Assembly: GCF_002911665.1 (NCBI RefSeq)
Contig: NZ_MTBP01000002.1
Location: 372,001-436,000, forward strand
Direction: 5' to 3'
Length of the DNA stretch: 64,000 bases
Origin: Actinomadura rubteroloni
GTDB lineage: Bacteria; Actinomycetota; Actinomycetes; Streptosporangiales; Streptosporangiaceae
Part shown: one piece after another, positions 1 through 7,481 of the stretch
How the letters are laid out: the number at the start of each line of letters is the position of its first letter
Numbering within the stretch: position 1 is the stretch's first letter
Position numbers and translations under genes: made by a program
Notes under the pieces: model-generated
What the model was told of the DNA's origin: nothing
Databases searched by the model: none
What the model saw: the letters and a program-made list of their open reading frames with translations, nothing else

Positions 1-873
1 GACGCCGTGGGCGAACGCGTCGCCGTGCCCGGCGGCGGCGATGACCTCGCGCGCGGCGGCGTCCACGGCCTGCGTCTGCGCGCCGGGCACGGCCGCCGCG
101 ACGGCCGCGAGCTGCGCCCGCAGGACGAGGTCGTAGATCTCGCGCTGCCAGGCGGCGGGCTCCCCGATCGCTACGGTCCGCGTCATGTCGGCGTTGTAGC
201 CCTTGTACCGGGCGCCGAAGTCCATCGTCACGAGATCGCCGGCCGCGATCGGGCGCGGGCCGGGGTGGTGGTGCGGGACGGCGCCGTTCGGCCCGGACGC
301 GACGATCGACGGGAACGCGATCTCGTCCGCGCCCTGGTCGATCATCGCCCGTTCCAGCGCGACCGCGATCTCCCGTTCGGTCGTGCCGGGCCGCAGCGCG
401 GGCAGGACGGCGTCGAAGGCCCGGTCGGTGATCGCGCACGCCGCCGCGATGAGGGCGATCTCCGACTCGTCCTTGACGTACCGCAGCTCCTCCACGAGAC
501 GGCCGAGCGGGGCGAACGCGACGCCGCCGTCCAGCGCGGCCAGTTCGGCGTGCCGCTCGACGGTCAGCGCGTGCGGCTCGAAGCCGACCCGTCCGGCGCC
601 GCCGTCGGCCGCGATGCCGAGCAGCGCGGCGGCGGCGCGGCGCTCCACGACGAGATCCAGGCCGGGGCACTGCTCGGCGGCCATGCCCGCGTACCGCGCG
701 TCGGTCGCCAGCACGGCCGGGCCGTCCGCGCGGACGAGCACGGCGGCGTTGGAGCTGTCGAGCCCGGTCAAATAGCGGACGTTGACGAGCCGCGTGACGA
801 GCAGCGCGTCGGCACCGTTCCCGGCGACGAGCCGGGCGAGCGCGGCGAGCCGCCGATCGTGTTCCTCCCCCAC
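1..873 (-). CDS. M24-family Xaa-Pro aminopeptidase/dipeptidase, 3' end cut by window edge
   Basis: Partial minus-strand gene; 291 codons are visible and the C-terminus lies beyond the left edge. Residues 1-130 resemble the creatinase-like N-terminal domain. The pita-bread catalytic fold follows, with VPHHHPGP near 199-206 and the metal-ligand segment MDFGARYKGYNADMTR, in which Asp218 and Asp229 are the expected first two ligands; the later His and Glu ligands are off the window. Family members remove N-terminal residues preceding proline in the cytoplasm using two metal ions. The GTG at 873 is chosen because an in-frame TAG lies just upstream; no good ribosome binding site is visible. It begins 10 bp after the AAC(3)-like gene, so it is probably cotranscribed. 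In other actinomycetes a pepQ gene sits next to aroQ, and this is probably that gene, displaced by about 6 kb of other genes. Confidence 0.88.
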   Translation of the reverse strand, partial: MGEEHDRRLAALARLVAGNGADALLVTRLVNVRYLTGLDSSNAAVLVRADGPAVLATDARYAGMAAEQCPGLDLVVERRAAAALLGIAADGGAGRVGFEPHALTVERHAELAALDGGVAFAPLGRLVEELRYVKDESEIALIAAACAITDRAFDAVLPALRPGTTEREIAVALERAMIDQGADEIAFPSIVASGPNGAVPHHHPGPRPIAAGDLVTMDFGARYKGYNADMTRTVAIGEPAAWQREIYDLVLRAQLAAVAAAVPGAQTQAVDAAAREVIAAAGHGDAFAHGV

Positions 874-883
874 GTCCGCGACT

Positions 884-1699
884 CTAGTTCATCCCCGTCG
901 GCCCGCCCGCGATCGAGTCGGCGCAGCGCGCGCAGCCCGGCGCGGCGCAGCGGGTGATCTCGGGGTCGTCGGCCATGGCGGCCCCGGCGGCGTCGAGCGC
1001 CGCGCGCACCGGGAACGCGCGCCAGCGGGACGCGCCGACCGTCGCCGTGCGGGCGAGCGGGCCGAGCCGTGGTTCGAGGCGGGGGAACCCGTCGGAGCAG
1101 CTTCCGGTCTCGACGGTCCCGATCGCGCCGTCCGGCCGCCGCGCCCAGCGGACGAGCGGCCGCCGTCCCGCGCGCTCCTCGGCGTGGTGCAGCGCGGTCA
1201 TGCGGTCGAGGCCGACGCCGATCAGCAGGACGGCGCCGTCCTCGCCGGCGAGGGCGCGGATCGGCGCGTAGACGTCGGCGGGTGTCTGGACGCGGGCGAG
1301 GTCGTCCGCGCGCGGGCCGAGCGCGGCGAACGAGTTGAGGGGATGGTCGCCGCGCCGGGCGCCCGCGCGCCGCACGAGACGGGCGGGCAGCGCGCCCATC
1401 CCGTCGTTGACGACGCCGCAGGACACGTCGTAGATCGCGTCGGTGTCGGGCCCGGACGGCGCGTCGTAGTCGAAGGCGTTGCGCGCCGGGCGCAGTCCGG
1501 GCGGCGGCGCGACCCCGAACTGCGGCTCGGTGAACGTCGGCACGAGGACGGTGCAGCCGCGCGCCAGGAACGCGTCGAGGACCGCGTCCGCCTCGACGCG
1601 CGTGCCGAACGAGCGGAGCGCGGCGTGCACCATGACCGCGCGGCCGTCCAGGCCGAGCGCGGTGATCGCGGCGGTGAGCTGCTCGGGGGCGACGGTCAT
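884..1699 (-). CDS. Aminoglycoside 3-N-acetyltransferase family protein (AAC(3)-like)
   Basis: 271 aa, the usual length of the Antibiotic_NAT family, which transfers acetyl from acetyl-CoA to the 3-amino group of aminoglycosides or to other amine substrates. Family marks are MVHAALRSFG (23-32), VLVPTFTEP (51-59), the HPLNSFAALGP block (119-129) and GVGLDRMTALHHAEE (161-175), where the paired histidines and glutamates line the active site. The last 25 residues carry a Cys-X4-Cys-X2-Cys cluster (251, 256, 259), which I do not remember as typical. The ATG at 1699 has AAGGAGAACC directly upstream. It follows the NB-ARC gene by 28 bp and precedes the M24 peptidase by 10 bp, so the three may form one transcript. 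Real resistance activity cannot be inferred; many chromosomal members have unknown substrates. Confidence 0.85.
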   Translation of the reverse strand: MTVAPEQLTAAITALGLDGRAVMVHAALRSFGTRVEADAVLDAFLARGCTVLVPTFTEPQFGVAPPPGLRPARNAFDYDAPSGPDTDAIYDVSCGVVNDGMGALPARLVRRAGARRGDHPLNSFAALGPRADDLARVQTPADVYAPIRALAGEDGAVLLIGVGLDRMTALHHAEERAGRRPLVRWARRPDGAIGTVETGSCSDGFPRLEPRLGPLARTATVGASRWRAFPVRAALDAAGAAMADDPEITRCAAPGCARCADSIAGGPTGMN

Positions 1700-1727
1700 G
1701 GTTCTCCTTATCGGTTCGCGGGAGCGG

Positions 1728-4016
1728 TCAGCTCAGGTGACGCGGCGGGTCGGGGTCGCGGCCGTCCCGCAGGTCGCCGATCGCCCGCAGGGTCGCGCGG
1801 GTGTCGGGGTGGTCCGCGCCGAAGGCCCGCTCGCGGGCGGCGGCGACCTCGGCGAGCGCGGCCAGGGCCTCCCGCCGGCGTCCCCGGGCGGCCAGCGCCA
1901 CGGCCCGTTCGTAGGCGGCGACGAGCGTGTCGGGATGGCGTTCGCCGAGCACCCGGCGCAGGTCGGCGAGCAGGTCGCGGTACTGCGCCTCGGCGTCGCG
2001 CGGACGGCCCTGCCGCAGCGCGAGCCAGGCGAGTTCGTGGCGGCTGCCGAGCGTCCGCGGGTGCTCGGGGCCGATGATCTCCCGGCGGCGTTCGAGGACG
2101 GCCCGGTGCGTCCGCTCGGCCTCGGCGAACCGATCCTGGTTCGCGATCGCCCAGGCCAGCTCGTGTTCGGTGATGAGGACCTCCGGATCGCGGTCGCCGA
2201 GGACGCGGCGCCGCTCGCGCAGGACCTCCCGGTAGACCTGCTCCGCCTCGGTCCAGCGGCCCTGGCAGCCCGCCACCCAGGCCACCTCGTTCCAGGTCCG
2301 CAGCGTGTCCGGGTGGCCGGGCGGCAGCCGGCGCACCCGATCCGCGAGGACGGCGCGGAACTGCCGCTCGGCCTCGGCGAAGTCGCGGAGCATCGCCGTC
2401 ACCCAGGCGAGGTCGTGCCGGAGCGCCAGGACGTCCGGATGCTCGCGCCCGAGGAGCCGCGTCCCGTCCCGCAGCAGAGTGCGGGCCGCGTCCCGGGACT
2501 CCGCCCAGCGGCCCTGGAAGCCGACGGCCCTGAGGCGCTCGTGCTCCAGCCGGAACAGGGCCGCGTCGAGGTCGCCCGCCCGCCCGAGGACCACCGCGCA
2601 GAGCCGTTCGGCCTGCGCGGGCGCGCCGCTCAGCCGAAGCGCCTCGCCCGTCGCCCGCGCCGTCTCCATGAGGTCGCCGGGTGCGTCGAGGCCGGCCGGC
2701 ATCGTCGCGACGAGGGCGTGCAGATGGGGTTCCATCGCGACGTGGCGCGCCCAGTCCGCCGGGCTCAGCGGGTCGAGCCCGTCCAGCGTCCGCACGATGA
2801 GGCCCACCGCGGCCCGCCAGATCCCGGCCCAGTCCTCACCGGGCAGATGGGCGCGGCCGGCGTCGGCCACCAGCGGATGGACGAGGACGGCCGCGTCCCG
2901 GACCTCGATCAGGCCGTACCGCCGCAGCAGTTCCACGCCCCTTTCGACACGACGGTCCGCCTCGTCCGGCGGTACGTCCAGCCGGACGGCGAACAGCGCC
3001 GAACGGGGCACCGGGGTGGCCGCGGCGCAGCAGGAGAGGATCCTCAGCAGCGGCCTGACCTCGGGGAATCCGGACGACGCCAGATGATCGAGAGTGATCT
3101 CCCACGTCCACATCGCGGCCGATCGCCGATCGTCGCCGCCGGACAGCCGCGTGAGGCCCGCGCCGTCGTCCAGCGCGCGACGGTAAGCGGCGAAAGTGCT
3201 CCACCGCGGGGCGGGCGACCCGAGGTAGCGGCCCGCGAGCTGGAGCGCCAGCGGAAGGCGGCCGAGACGGCGGGCCAGTGCGCGCGCCTCGTCGTCGGAC
3301 CCGGCGCGCGGCGCGAGTTCGCGCAGCAGCCGTACGGCGTCGTCCTCGTCCAGGGACCCGATCCGCAGGACGCGGGCGTGCCGGCCCCAGGTCTCCGCGC
3401 TGTCGTCGCGGGTCGTCACGACGGTCAGACCGCGCCGCGACGCACGCGGCAGGCCCGTGCCGTCGCCCGGTCCGGCGCCCGGCCGGGCCGCGAGCAGGGA
3501 CGGGACGTCGGCGTTGTCGAAGACGAGCAGCCAGCGCCGGGGCGCGCGGTCGAGCAGGGCCCAGAACAGGTCCGGGGCGTCCGGGTCTCCGCCCGCCAGC
3601 GCTCGCTCGGTCGCCGGGGACGCGCCGAGCCGCCGCGCGACCGTGACCAGGCCCGCCCGCAGCGTCGTCTCGTCGGCGGCCGACACCCACCAGACGTCGC
3701 GCCGCCGCCTGCGCTGCCACCGTCCGGCGAGGTCGGCGGCCAGCGTGGTCTTGCCCTGGCCGCCCATTCCGGCGAGGACGATCACCGCGCCGCCCCGCCG
3801 GCGCAGTGCGCGGCGCTCGGCCGCGCGCCCGAGCAGGCGGCGCGGCAGCGCTCCGGTGGGCGGTGCGACGGACGTCCCGCCGGGACGCCCCGGTCCGGGG
3901 TCGGGCGGCGGCAGGCGGGCCGGGCGCCGCAGGACGCCGCGCAGCCCGATCCCGAGGACGGGCACGGCCGCCACCACTCCGGCGACCGCGCCGAGCGCGT
4001 CCCAGCCGAAACCCAT
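1728..4016 (-). CDS. STAND NTPase: N-terminal membrane segment, NB-ARC domain, TPR array
   Basis: 762 aa. A hydrophobic stretch at about 7-25 probably anchors the N-terminus in the membrane; a proline-rich linker follows (35-57). The NTPase domain has Walker A GMGGQGKTT (83-91) and Walker B RWLLVFDNAD (161-170), followed by NB-ARC-type sequence (VVTTRDDSAETWG; RLGRLPLALQLAGRYL) and a winged-helix region to about 390. From about 470 to 745 the protein is a run of kinesin-light-chain-like TPRs, each with an HPDTL-type turn (for example LGREHPDVLALRHDLAW), typically used for ligand or partner recognition. STAND proteins oligomerise on ligand binding and act in signalling, regulation or defence. 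No enzymatic effector domain is visible, so the output is unknown. It is the first gene of a possible operon with the AAC(3)-like gene. ATG at 4016. Confidence 0.85.
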   Translation of the reverse strand: MGFGWDALGAVAGVVAAVPVLGIGLRGVLRRPARLPPPDPGPGRPGGTSVAPPTGALPRRLLGRAAERRALRRRGGAVIVLAGMGGQGKTTLAADLAGRWQRRRRRDVWWVSAADETTLRAGLVTVARRLGASPATERALAGGDPDAPDLFWALLDRAPRRWLLVFDNADVPSLLAARPGAGPGDGTGLPRASRRGLTVVTTRDDSAETWGRHARVLRIGSLDEDDAVRLLRELAPRAGSDDEARALARRLGRLPLALQLAGRYLGSPAPRWSTFAAYRRALDDGAGLTRLSGGDDRRSAAMWTWEITLDHLASSGFPEVRPLLRILSCCAAATPVPRSALFAVRLDVPPDEADRRVERGVELLRRYGLIEVRDAAVLVHPLVADAGRAHLPGEDWAGIWRAAVGLIVRTLDGLDPLSPADWARHVAMEPHLHALVATMPAGLDAPGDLMETARATGEALRLSGAPAQAERLCAVVLGRAGDLDAALFRLEHERLRAVGFQGRWAESRDAARTLLRDGTRLLGREHPDVLALRHDLAWVTAMLRDFAEAERQFRAVLADRVRRLPPGHPDTLRTWNEVAWVAGCQGRWTEAEQVYREVLRERRRVLGDRDPEVLITEHELAWAIANQDRFAEAERTHRAVLERRREIIGPEHPRTLGSRHELAWLALRQGRPRDAEAQYRDLLADLRRVLGERHPDTLVAAYERAVALAARGRRREALAALAEVAAARERAFGADHPDTRATLRAIGDLRDGRDPDPPRHLS

Positions 4017-4112
4017 CGGGCCCTTCCGTCGTCACCGATCACCGGGCGACCGGATCGTCCCACAGAAGGATTCGGACGTATGTGAACTACGGAACAGGCC
4101 GCGGGGTCCGCG

Positions 4113-5159
4113 TCAGAGGTCGGCGGCCATCTCCTTGACCTTCTCGATGAGCGCGAGGCGGCCCTTGTGGTCGCCGGCGACGGGCGTGATGTTGAGGGTC
4201 GTCACGCCGGACTCCTTCATCGCGGCGAGGCGCTCGCGGACGTGCCCCTCCGGCCCGATGAGCGACATCTTCTCCAGCAGCTCGTAGGGGACCTTGGCCG
4301 CCGCCTCGTCCTTCTTCCCGGCGAGGTAGAGGTCCTGGATCTCCTCGGCCTCCTTCTCCCAGCCGTAGCGGCGGCAGAGGTTGTTGTAGAAGTTCTTGCC
4401 CTTGGCGCCCATGCCGCCGATGTAGAGCGCGGCCATCGGACGGCCGAACTCCAGGTAGTCGGTGACGTCGTCGCCGATCGCCAGGGCCGCCTGGCCGACG
4501 ACGTCCAGCTCGCCGAGCGCCGGGTCGCGGCGGGACTTCCCGGCCGCCAGCGCCTCGCCCCACACCTCGCCCGCCTTCTCCGGCAGGTAGAAGATCGGCT
4601 CCCAGCCGTTGGCGATCTCGGCGGTCAGCTCGACGTTCTTCGGGCCGATCGCGGCGACGAGCACCGGGATGTCGGGGCGGACGGGGTGGTTGATGAGCTT
4701 CAGCGGCTTGCCGAGGCCGGTGCCCTGCCCGGCGGGCAGCGGGATGTTGTAGTGCGTGCCCTCGTGCTGGAGGCGCTCGCGGCGCCACACCTTGCGGCAG
4801 ATGTCGATGATCTCGCGGGTGCGGGCGAGCGGCGCGGTGTACGGGACGCCGTGGAAGCCCTCGATCACCTGCGGGCCGGACGCGCCGATGCCGAGCGTGA
4901 ACCGTCCGCCGGAGACGTAGTCCAGGCCCGCCGCCGTCATGGCGAGCAGGGTCGGGGTCCGCGAGTAGATCTGGAGGATGCCGGACGCGATCTCCAGCCG
5001 CTCGGTCTTCGCGGCGATGTAGCCGAGCTGGCTCACCGCGTCGAAGCTGTAGGCCTCGGCGACGTAGACGATGTCGAGCCCGGCCTTCTCGTACTCGGCC
5101 AGCTCGTCGACGGTCTCCTTGAAGCCGCCCGCGTAGTTGAGTGCCATCCCGATGCGCAT
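4113..5159 (-). CDS. LLM-class F420-dependent oxidoreductase
   Basis: 348 aa, a bacterial luciferase-like TIM barrel. Family segments include MRIGMALNYAGG at the N-terminus, IASGILQIYSRTP, YVSGGRFTLGIGASGPQVIEGFHG (the F420/FMN pocket glycine-rich region) and VLVAAIGPKNVELTAEIANG. Actinobacterial members use deazaflavin F420 for hydride transfer on lipids, xenobiotics or secondary metabolites; the substrate cannot be predicted. It is the third gene of an apparent operon thioesterase - enoyl-CoA isomerase - LLM oxidoreductase, starting 46 bp after the isomerase, under the palindromes at 6381-6456. ATG at 5159 is preceded by an AAGGGA-type ribosome binding site. Confidence 0.9.
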   Translation of the reverse strand: MRIGMALNYAGGFKETVDELAEYEKAGLDIVYVAEAYSFDAVSQLGYIAAKTERLEIASGILQIYSRTPTLLAMTAAGLDYVSGGRFTLGIGASGPQVIEGFHGVPYTAPLARTREIIDICRKVWRRERLQHEGTHYNIPLPAGQGTGLGKPLKLINHPVRPDIPVLVAAIGPKNVELTAEIANGWEPIFYLPEKAGEVWGEALAAGKSRRDPALGELDVVGQAALAIGDDVTDYLEFGRPMAALYIGGMGAKGKNFYNNLCRRYGWEKEAEEIQDLYLAGKKDEAAAKVPYELLEKMSLIGPEGHVRERLAAMKESGVTTLNITPVAGDHKGRLALIEKVKEMAADL

Positions 5160-5205
5160 CCGGCATCCCTTCTTCGACCGAACTCGGTTCTGTGGAAACG
5201 TACGC

Positions 5206-5883
5206 CTATTCCGCGGCCGGGGTCAGCACGGGGCCGCGCAGCGCCGCGAGGAGGTCCCGGTAGAGGTACTTGCGGATCGAGGCGACCACCGACCCGTCCT
5301 TGCCGGCGAGCGACGCGGCGCGTTCGACGGCGGCGGGAAGGACGTCGGCCTCGGCCGCCGCCTGCCCGACGATCCCCGCGTCCAGCGCCTGCCCGGACGT
5401 GTACCGGCGGCCGGTGATCATGGCCTCGTGCGCGACGGGCGGGGCCAGCCGCGCCTGGATCAGCGCGTTCATCCCCGGCGTGAAGCTCATGCCGAGGTCG
5501 ACCTCGGGCAGGCAGAAGTAGCCCCGGTCGTCGCGCATCACGGCGGCGTCGTGGGCGAGGACGAGCATCCCGCCGGCCGCGAACGCGTGCCCGTTGACGG
5601 CCGCGACGGTCGGCGCGGGCAGTTCGATCAGCCGCGCGTAGAGGGCGTGGACGGACCGCAGGTACTCCTCGAACTTCTCCCGGTTCGCGCCGAGCCAGTC
5701 CAGGTCCAGGCCGTTGGAGTAGAACTTGCCGGTCCCGACGGTGACGAGGGCGCGCGGCCCTTCCGCTTTCTCGACCTCGTCCAGCGCGCTCTGCGCGGCG
5801 GCGAGGAAGTCGGGGTGGAAGCGGTTCTCGCCGTGGTCGAAGCGCAGCACGAACACCGCGCCGTCGCGCTGGAGGTCGATCAT
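5206..5883 (-). CDS. Enoyl-CoA hydratase/isomerase family protein, probably delta3-delta2-enoyl-CoA isomerase type
   Basis: 225 aa crotonase-fold protein. FYSNGLDLDWL (oxyanion-hole strand) and the NGHAFAAGGMLVLAHDAAVM segment followed by CLPEVDLGM resemble the enoyl-CoA isomerase branch, in which one Glu (the PEVDLG glutamate) acts as the base, more than classical two-glutamate hydratases. Expected role: isomerising or hydrating unsaturated acyl-CoAs during beta-oxidation in the cytoplasm. The ATG at 5883 is preferred over an in-frame start 11 codons upstream because GAAGGAGA lies at the right distance before it. It starts 34 bp after the thioesterase stop and 46 bp before the LLM oxidoreductase start, which implies an operon. 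The exact reaction remains inferred. Confidence 0.85.
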   Translation of the reverse strand: MIDLQRDGAVFVLRFDHGENRFHPDFLAAAQSALDEVEKAEGPRALVTVGTGKFYSNGLDLDWLGANREKFEEYLRSVHALYARLIELPAPTVAAVNGHAFAAGGMLVLAHDAAVMRDDRGYFCLPEVDLGMSFTPGMNALIQARLAPPVAHEAMITGRRYTSGQALDAGIVGQAAAEADVLPAAVERAASLAGKDGSVVASIRKYLYRDLLAALRGPVLTPAAE

Positions 5884-5917
5884 CGTCCGGTCTCCTTCGT
5901 CGGTTGCTGCCCGCACC

Positions 5918-6364
5918 CTACTGAGCGGGGTCCGGACCGAAAATCATGCAGGTGGCGGTTCCGTGCGCGACGAGCTTCCCGGCCGCGTCGGTGATGCGCC
6001 CCTCGCAGGTCGCGACGCGGCGGCCGAGGTGGATCGTCGTGCCCTCGCAGCGGAGGGCGCCGCCGTCCGTCCGCGCGGCCCGGACGAAGTTCACCTTGAG
6101 TTCGAGCGTCGTGTAGCCGGCGCCCTCGGGCAGCGCGGTGTGGACGGCGCAGCTCATCGCCGAGTCCAGCAGCGTCGACAGGACGCCGCCGTGCACCGAG
6201 CCGATCGGGTTGCCGTGCTGCGGGCCGGGGTCGAGACCGAAGACCGTCCGGCCCGGTTCGAGCGTTTCGACCGTCATGCCGAGCAGGGGGCCGATGCCGG
6301 TCCCGCTCTCGGCGCTGGCCTCCAGCGCGCTCCTGAGCTGCGCGAGGCCCGCCGTCTCCGCCAT
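5918..6364 (-). CDS. PaaI-family hotdog-fold acyl-CoA thioesterase
   Basis: 148 aa single hotdog domain, normal for PaaI thioesterases that hydrolyse acyl- or aryl-CoA to the free acid and CoA. The signature HGNPIGSVHGGVLSTLLDSAM (about 50-70) holds the HGG turn and the catalytic acidic residue Asp67 on the following helix; YTTLELKVNFVRAAR is the conserved second strand. The ATG at 6364 has a strong AGAGGAGGA ribosome binding site 6 bp upstream. It is the first gene of the acyl-CoA operon and lies only 17 bp from the first of three TATGACG-type palindromes in the gap shared with the divergent tetR gene. A TetR-repressed promoter is therefore likely. Confidence 0.9.
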   Translation of the reverse strand: MAETAGLAQLRSALEASAESGTGIGPLLGMTVETLEPGRTVFGLDPGPQHGNPIGSVHGGVLSTLLDSAMSCAVHTALPEGAGYTTLELKVNFVRAARTDGGALRCEGTTIHLGRRVATCEGRITDAAGKLVAHGTATCMIFGPDPAQ

Positions 6365-6380
6365 CCGCAGTCCTCCTCTG

Positions 6381-6396
6381 TATGACGGCCGTCATA
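6381..6396. promoter_or_regulatory. TetR operator candidate 1 (perfect palindrome)
   Basis: TATGACGGCCGTCATA is a perfect 16-bp palindrome lying between the divergent thioesterase and tetR genes, 17 bp from the thioesterase start codon. It is the best-conserved of three related sites and the likeliest binding site for the adjacent TetR protein; that assignment is inference. Confidence 0.75.
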
Positions 6397-6408
6397 TCCC
6401 AGGCTTCC

Positions 6409-6424
6409 TATGACGTCCGTCATA
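6409..6424. promoter_or_regulatory. TetR operator candidate 2
   Basis: TATGACGTCCGTCATA has perfect 7-bp arms identical to those of site 1, with only the two central bases breaking the symmetry. It lies 28 bp from site 1, about two and two-thirds helical turns. Confidence 0.72.
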
Positions 6425-6440
6425 GTCAAGTCGCGATACT

Positions 6441-6456
6441 TATGATGAATGTCATA
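6441..6456. promoter_or_regulatory. TetR operator candidate 3 (degenerate)
   Basis: TATGATGAATGTCATA keeps the outer TATGA/TCATA arms of sites 1 and 2. It lies 32 bp from site 2 and ends 10 bp before the preferred tetR start at 6466, so it could mediate autorepression. The ATG triplets inside it are poor start candidates because they belong to the operator-like repeat. Confidence 0.6.
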
Positions 6457-6465
6457 ATCGTCGGC

Positions 6466-7038
6466 ATGGGGACCGACAGCCGGGAACGCATGGTGCGCAG
6501 CGCCGCCTACCTCTTCCGCGAACGCGGCTACTCGGGGACGGCCTTCCGCGACGTCATCGTCCACAGCGGCGCCCCGCGCGGCTCGATCTACCACCACTTC
6601 CCCGGCGGCAAGGTCCAGCTCGCCGAGGAGGCCGTCCGCTATGCCGGGGACTTCCTGAACGCGGGCATCCAGGCGGCCGTCGAGGGCGGCGACGCGGCGG
6701 CGGCCGTGGACGCGTTCACCGGCTGGTGGCGCCAGGTGCTCATCAAGAGCGAGTTCCGCGCGGGCTGCCCGGTCGCGGCGGTGACCGTCGAGTCGCACGA
6801 CGAGGCGCCGCAGCTCGCCGCCGCCGCGGCCCGCGCGTTCGGCCGCTGGGAGGACACGCTCGCGACGGGCCTCGGCAACGCGGGCGTCCCGGACGGGCGC
6901 GCGGCGCGGCTCGCCCGGCTCGTCGTCGCGTCCGTCGAGGGCGCCACGATCCTGTGCCGCGCGCACCGCACGGTGGAGCCGCTGGACGACGTCGTGAACG
7001 AGTTGAAGACGCTCGTGGCCGCTGCCACCGAGGACTAG
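6466..7038 (+). CDS. TetR/AcrR-family transcriptional repressor (LmrA/YxaF-like)
   Basis: 190 aa from the ATG at 6466. The N-terminal helix-turn-helix spans about residues 5-50, with LFRERGYSGTAFRDVIVHSG and RGSIYHHFPGGKVQLAEEAV, the canonical YHHF recognition-helix signature. The C-terminal ligand domain resembles the LmrA/YxaF group (FRAGCPVAAVTVE; IVVASVEGATILCRAHR-like). The reading frame stays open upstream to 6382, but those codons run through the palindromes, so 6466 is preferred and the mRNA may be nearly leaderless. Likely role: represses itself and the divergent acyl-CoA operon, probably released by an acyl-CoA or lipophilic ligand. The stop overlaps the convergent aroQ stop by 3 bp. 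Confidence 0.9.
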   Translation: MGTDSRERMVRSAAYLFRERGYSGTAFRDVIVHSGAPRGSIYHHFPGGKVQLAEEAVRYAGDFLNAGIQAAVEGGDAAAAVDAFTGWWRQVLIKSEFRAGCPVAAVTVESHDEAPQLAAAAARAFGRWEDTLATGLGNAGVPDGRAARLARLVVASVEGATILCRAHRTVEPLDDVVNELKTLVAAATED

Positions 7039-7481
7039 GCGGCGAGTTCGGCCGCGATGGCCTGGAGCGCGAGCACGTAGGACGTGAACCCGAAGCCGGC
7101 GATCGTCCCGGTCGCGACCGACGCCACGACCGAAGTGTGCCGGAACTCCTCGCGCGTCGCCGGGTTCGTGATGTGGACCTCGACGAGCGGCGCCGTGCGC
7201 TGCGCGATCGCGTCGTGCAGCGCGTAGGAGTAGTGCGTGAACGCCGCCGGGTTGAGGACGACCGGGACCCGCTCGTCGGCCGCCTCGTGGATCCACCGGA
7301 CGAGTTCGGCCTCGTCGTCGGTCTGCCGCACCTCGGCGTGCAGGTCGAGCCGCCGGGCGGTGTCCCGGCACAGTTCTTCGAGGTCGGCGAACGTCGCGGC
7401 GCCGTAGACGTCCGGCTCGCGGACGCCGAGCCGGCGCAGGTTCGGCCCGTTCAGGACGAGCACGCGGCGGGAGTCGGTCAC
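7035..7481 (-). CDS. aroQ: 3-dehydroquinate dehydratase, type II
   Basis: 148 aa, the standard size of type II dehydroquinases, which form dodecamers and remove water from 3-dehydroquinate in the third step of the shikimate pathway. Visible signatures are VLVLNGPNLRRLGVREPDVYG near the N-terminus (flexible-loop Arg and catalytic Tyr), VVLNPAAFTHYSYALHDAI (substrate-binding Asn and Ser) and VEVHITNPATREEFRH with the catalytic His. The GTG at 7481 overlaps the aroB stop by 4 bp (GTGA), so translation is probably coupled. It is the last gene of the aroC-K-B-Q run. Confidence 0.96.
   Translation of the reverse strand: MTDSRRVLVLNGPNLRRLGVREPDVYGAATFADLEELCRDTARRLDLHAEVRQTDDEAELVRWIHEAADERVPVVLNPAAFTHYSYALHDAIAQRTAPLVEVHITNPATREEFRHTSVVASVATGTIAGFGFTSYVLALQAIAAELAA

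Noticed and set aside
1479..4085. Long open frame on the plus strand (868 codons) opposite the NB-ARC gene
   Set aside because: Arg/Pro/Gly-rich mirror of the minus-strand gene; it is an antisense artefact of very high GC with no family resemblance.
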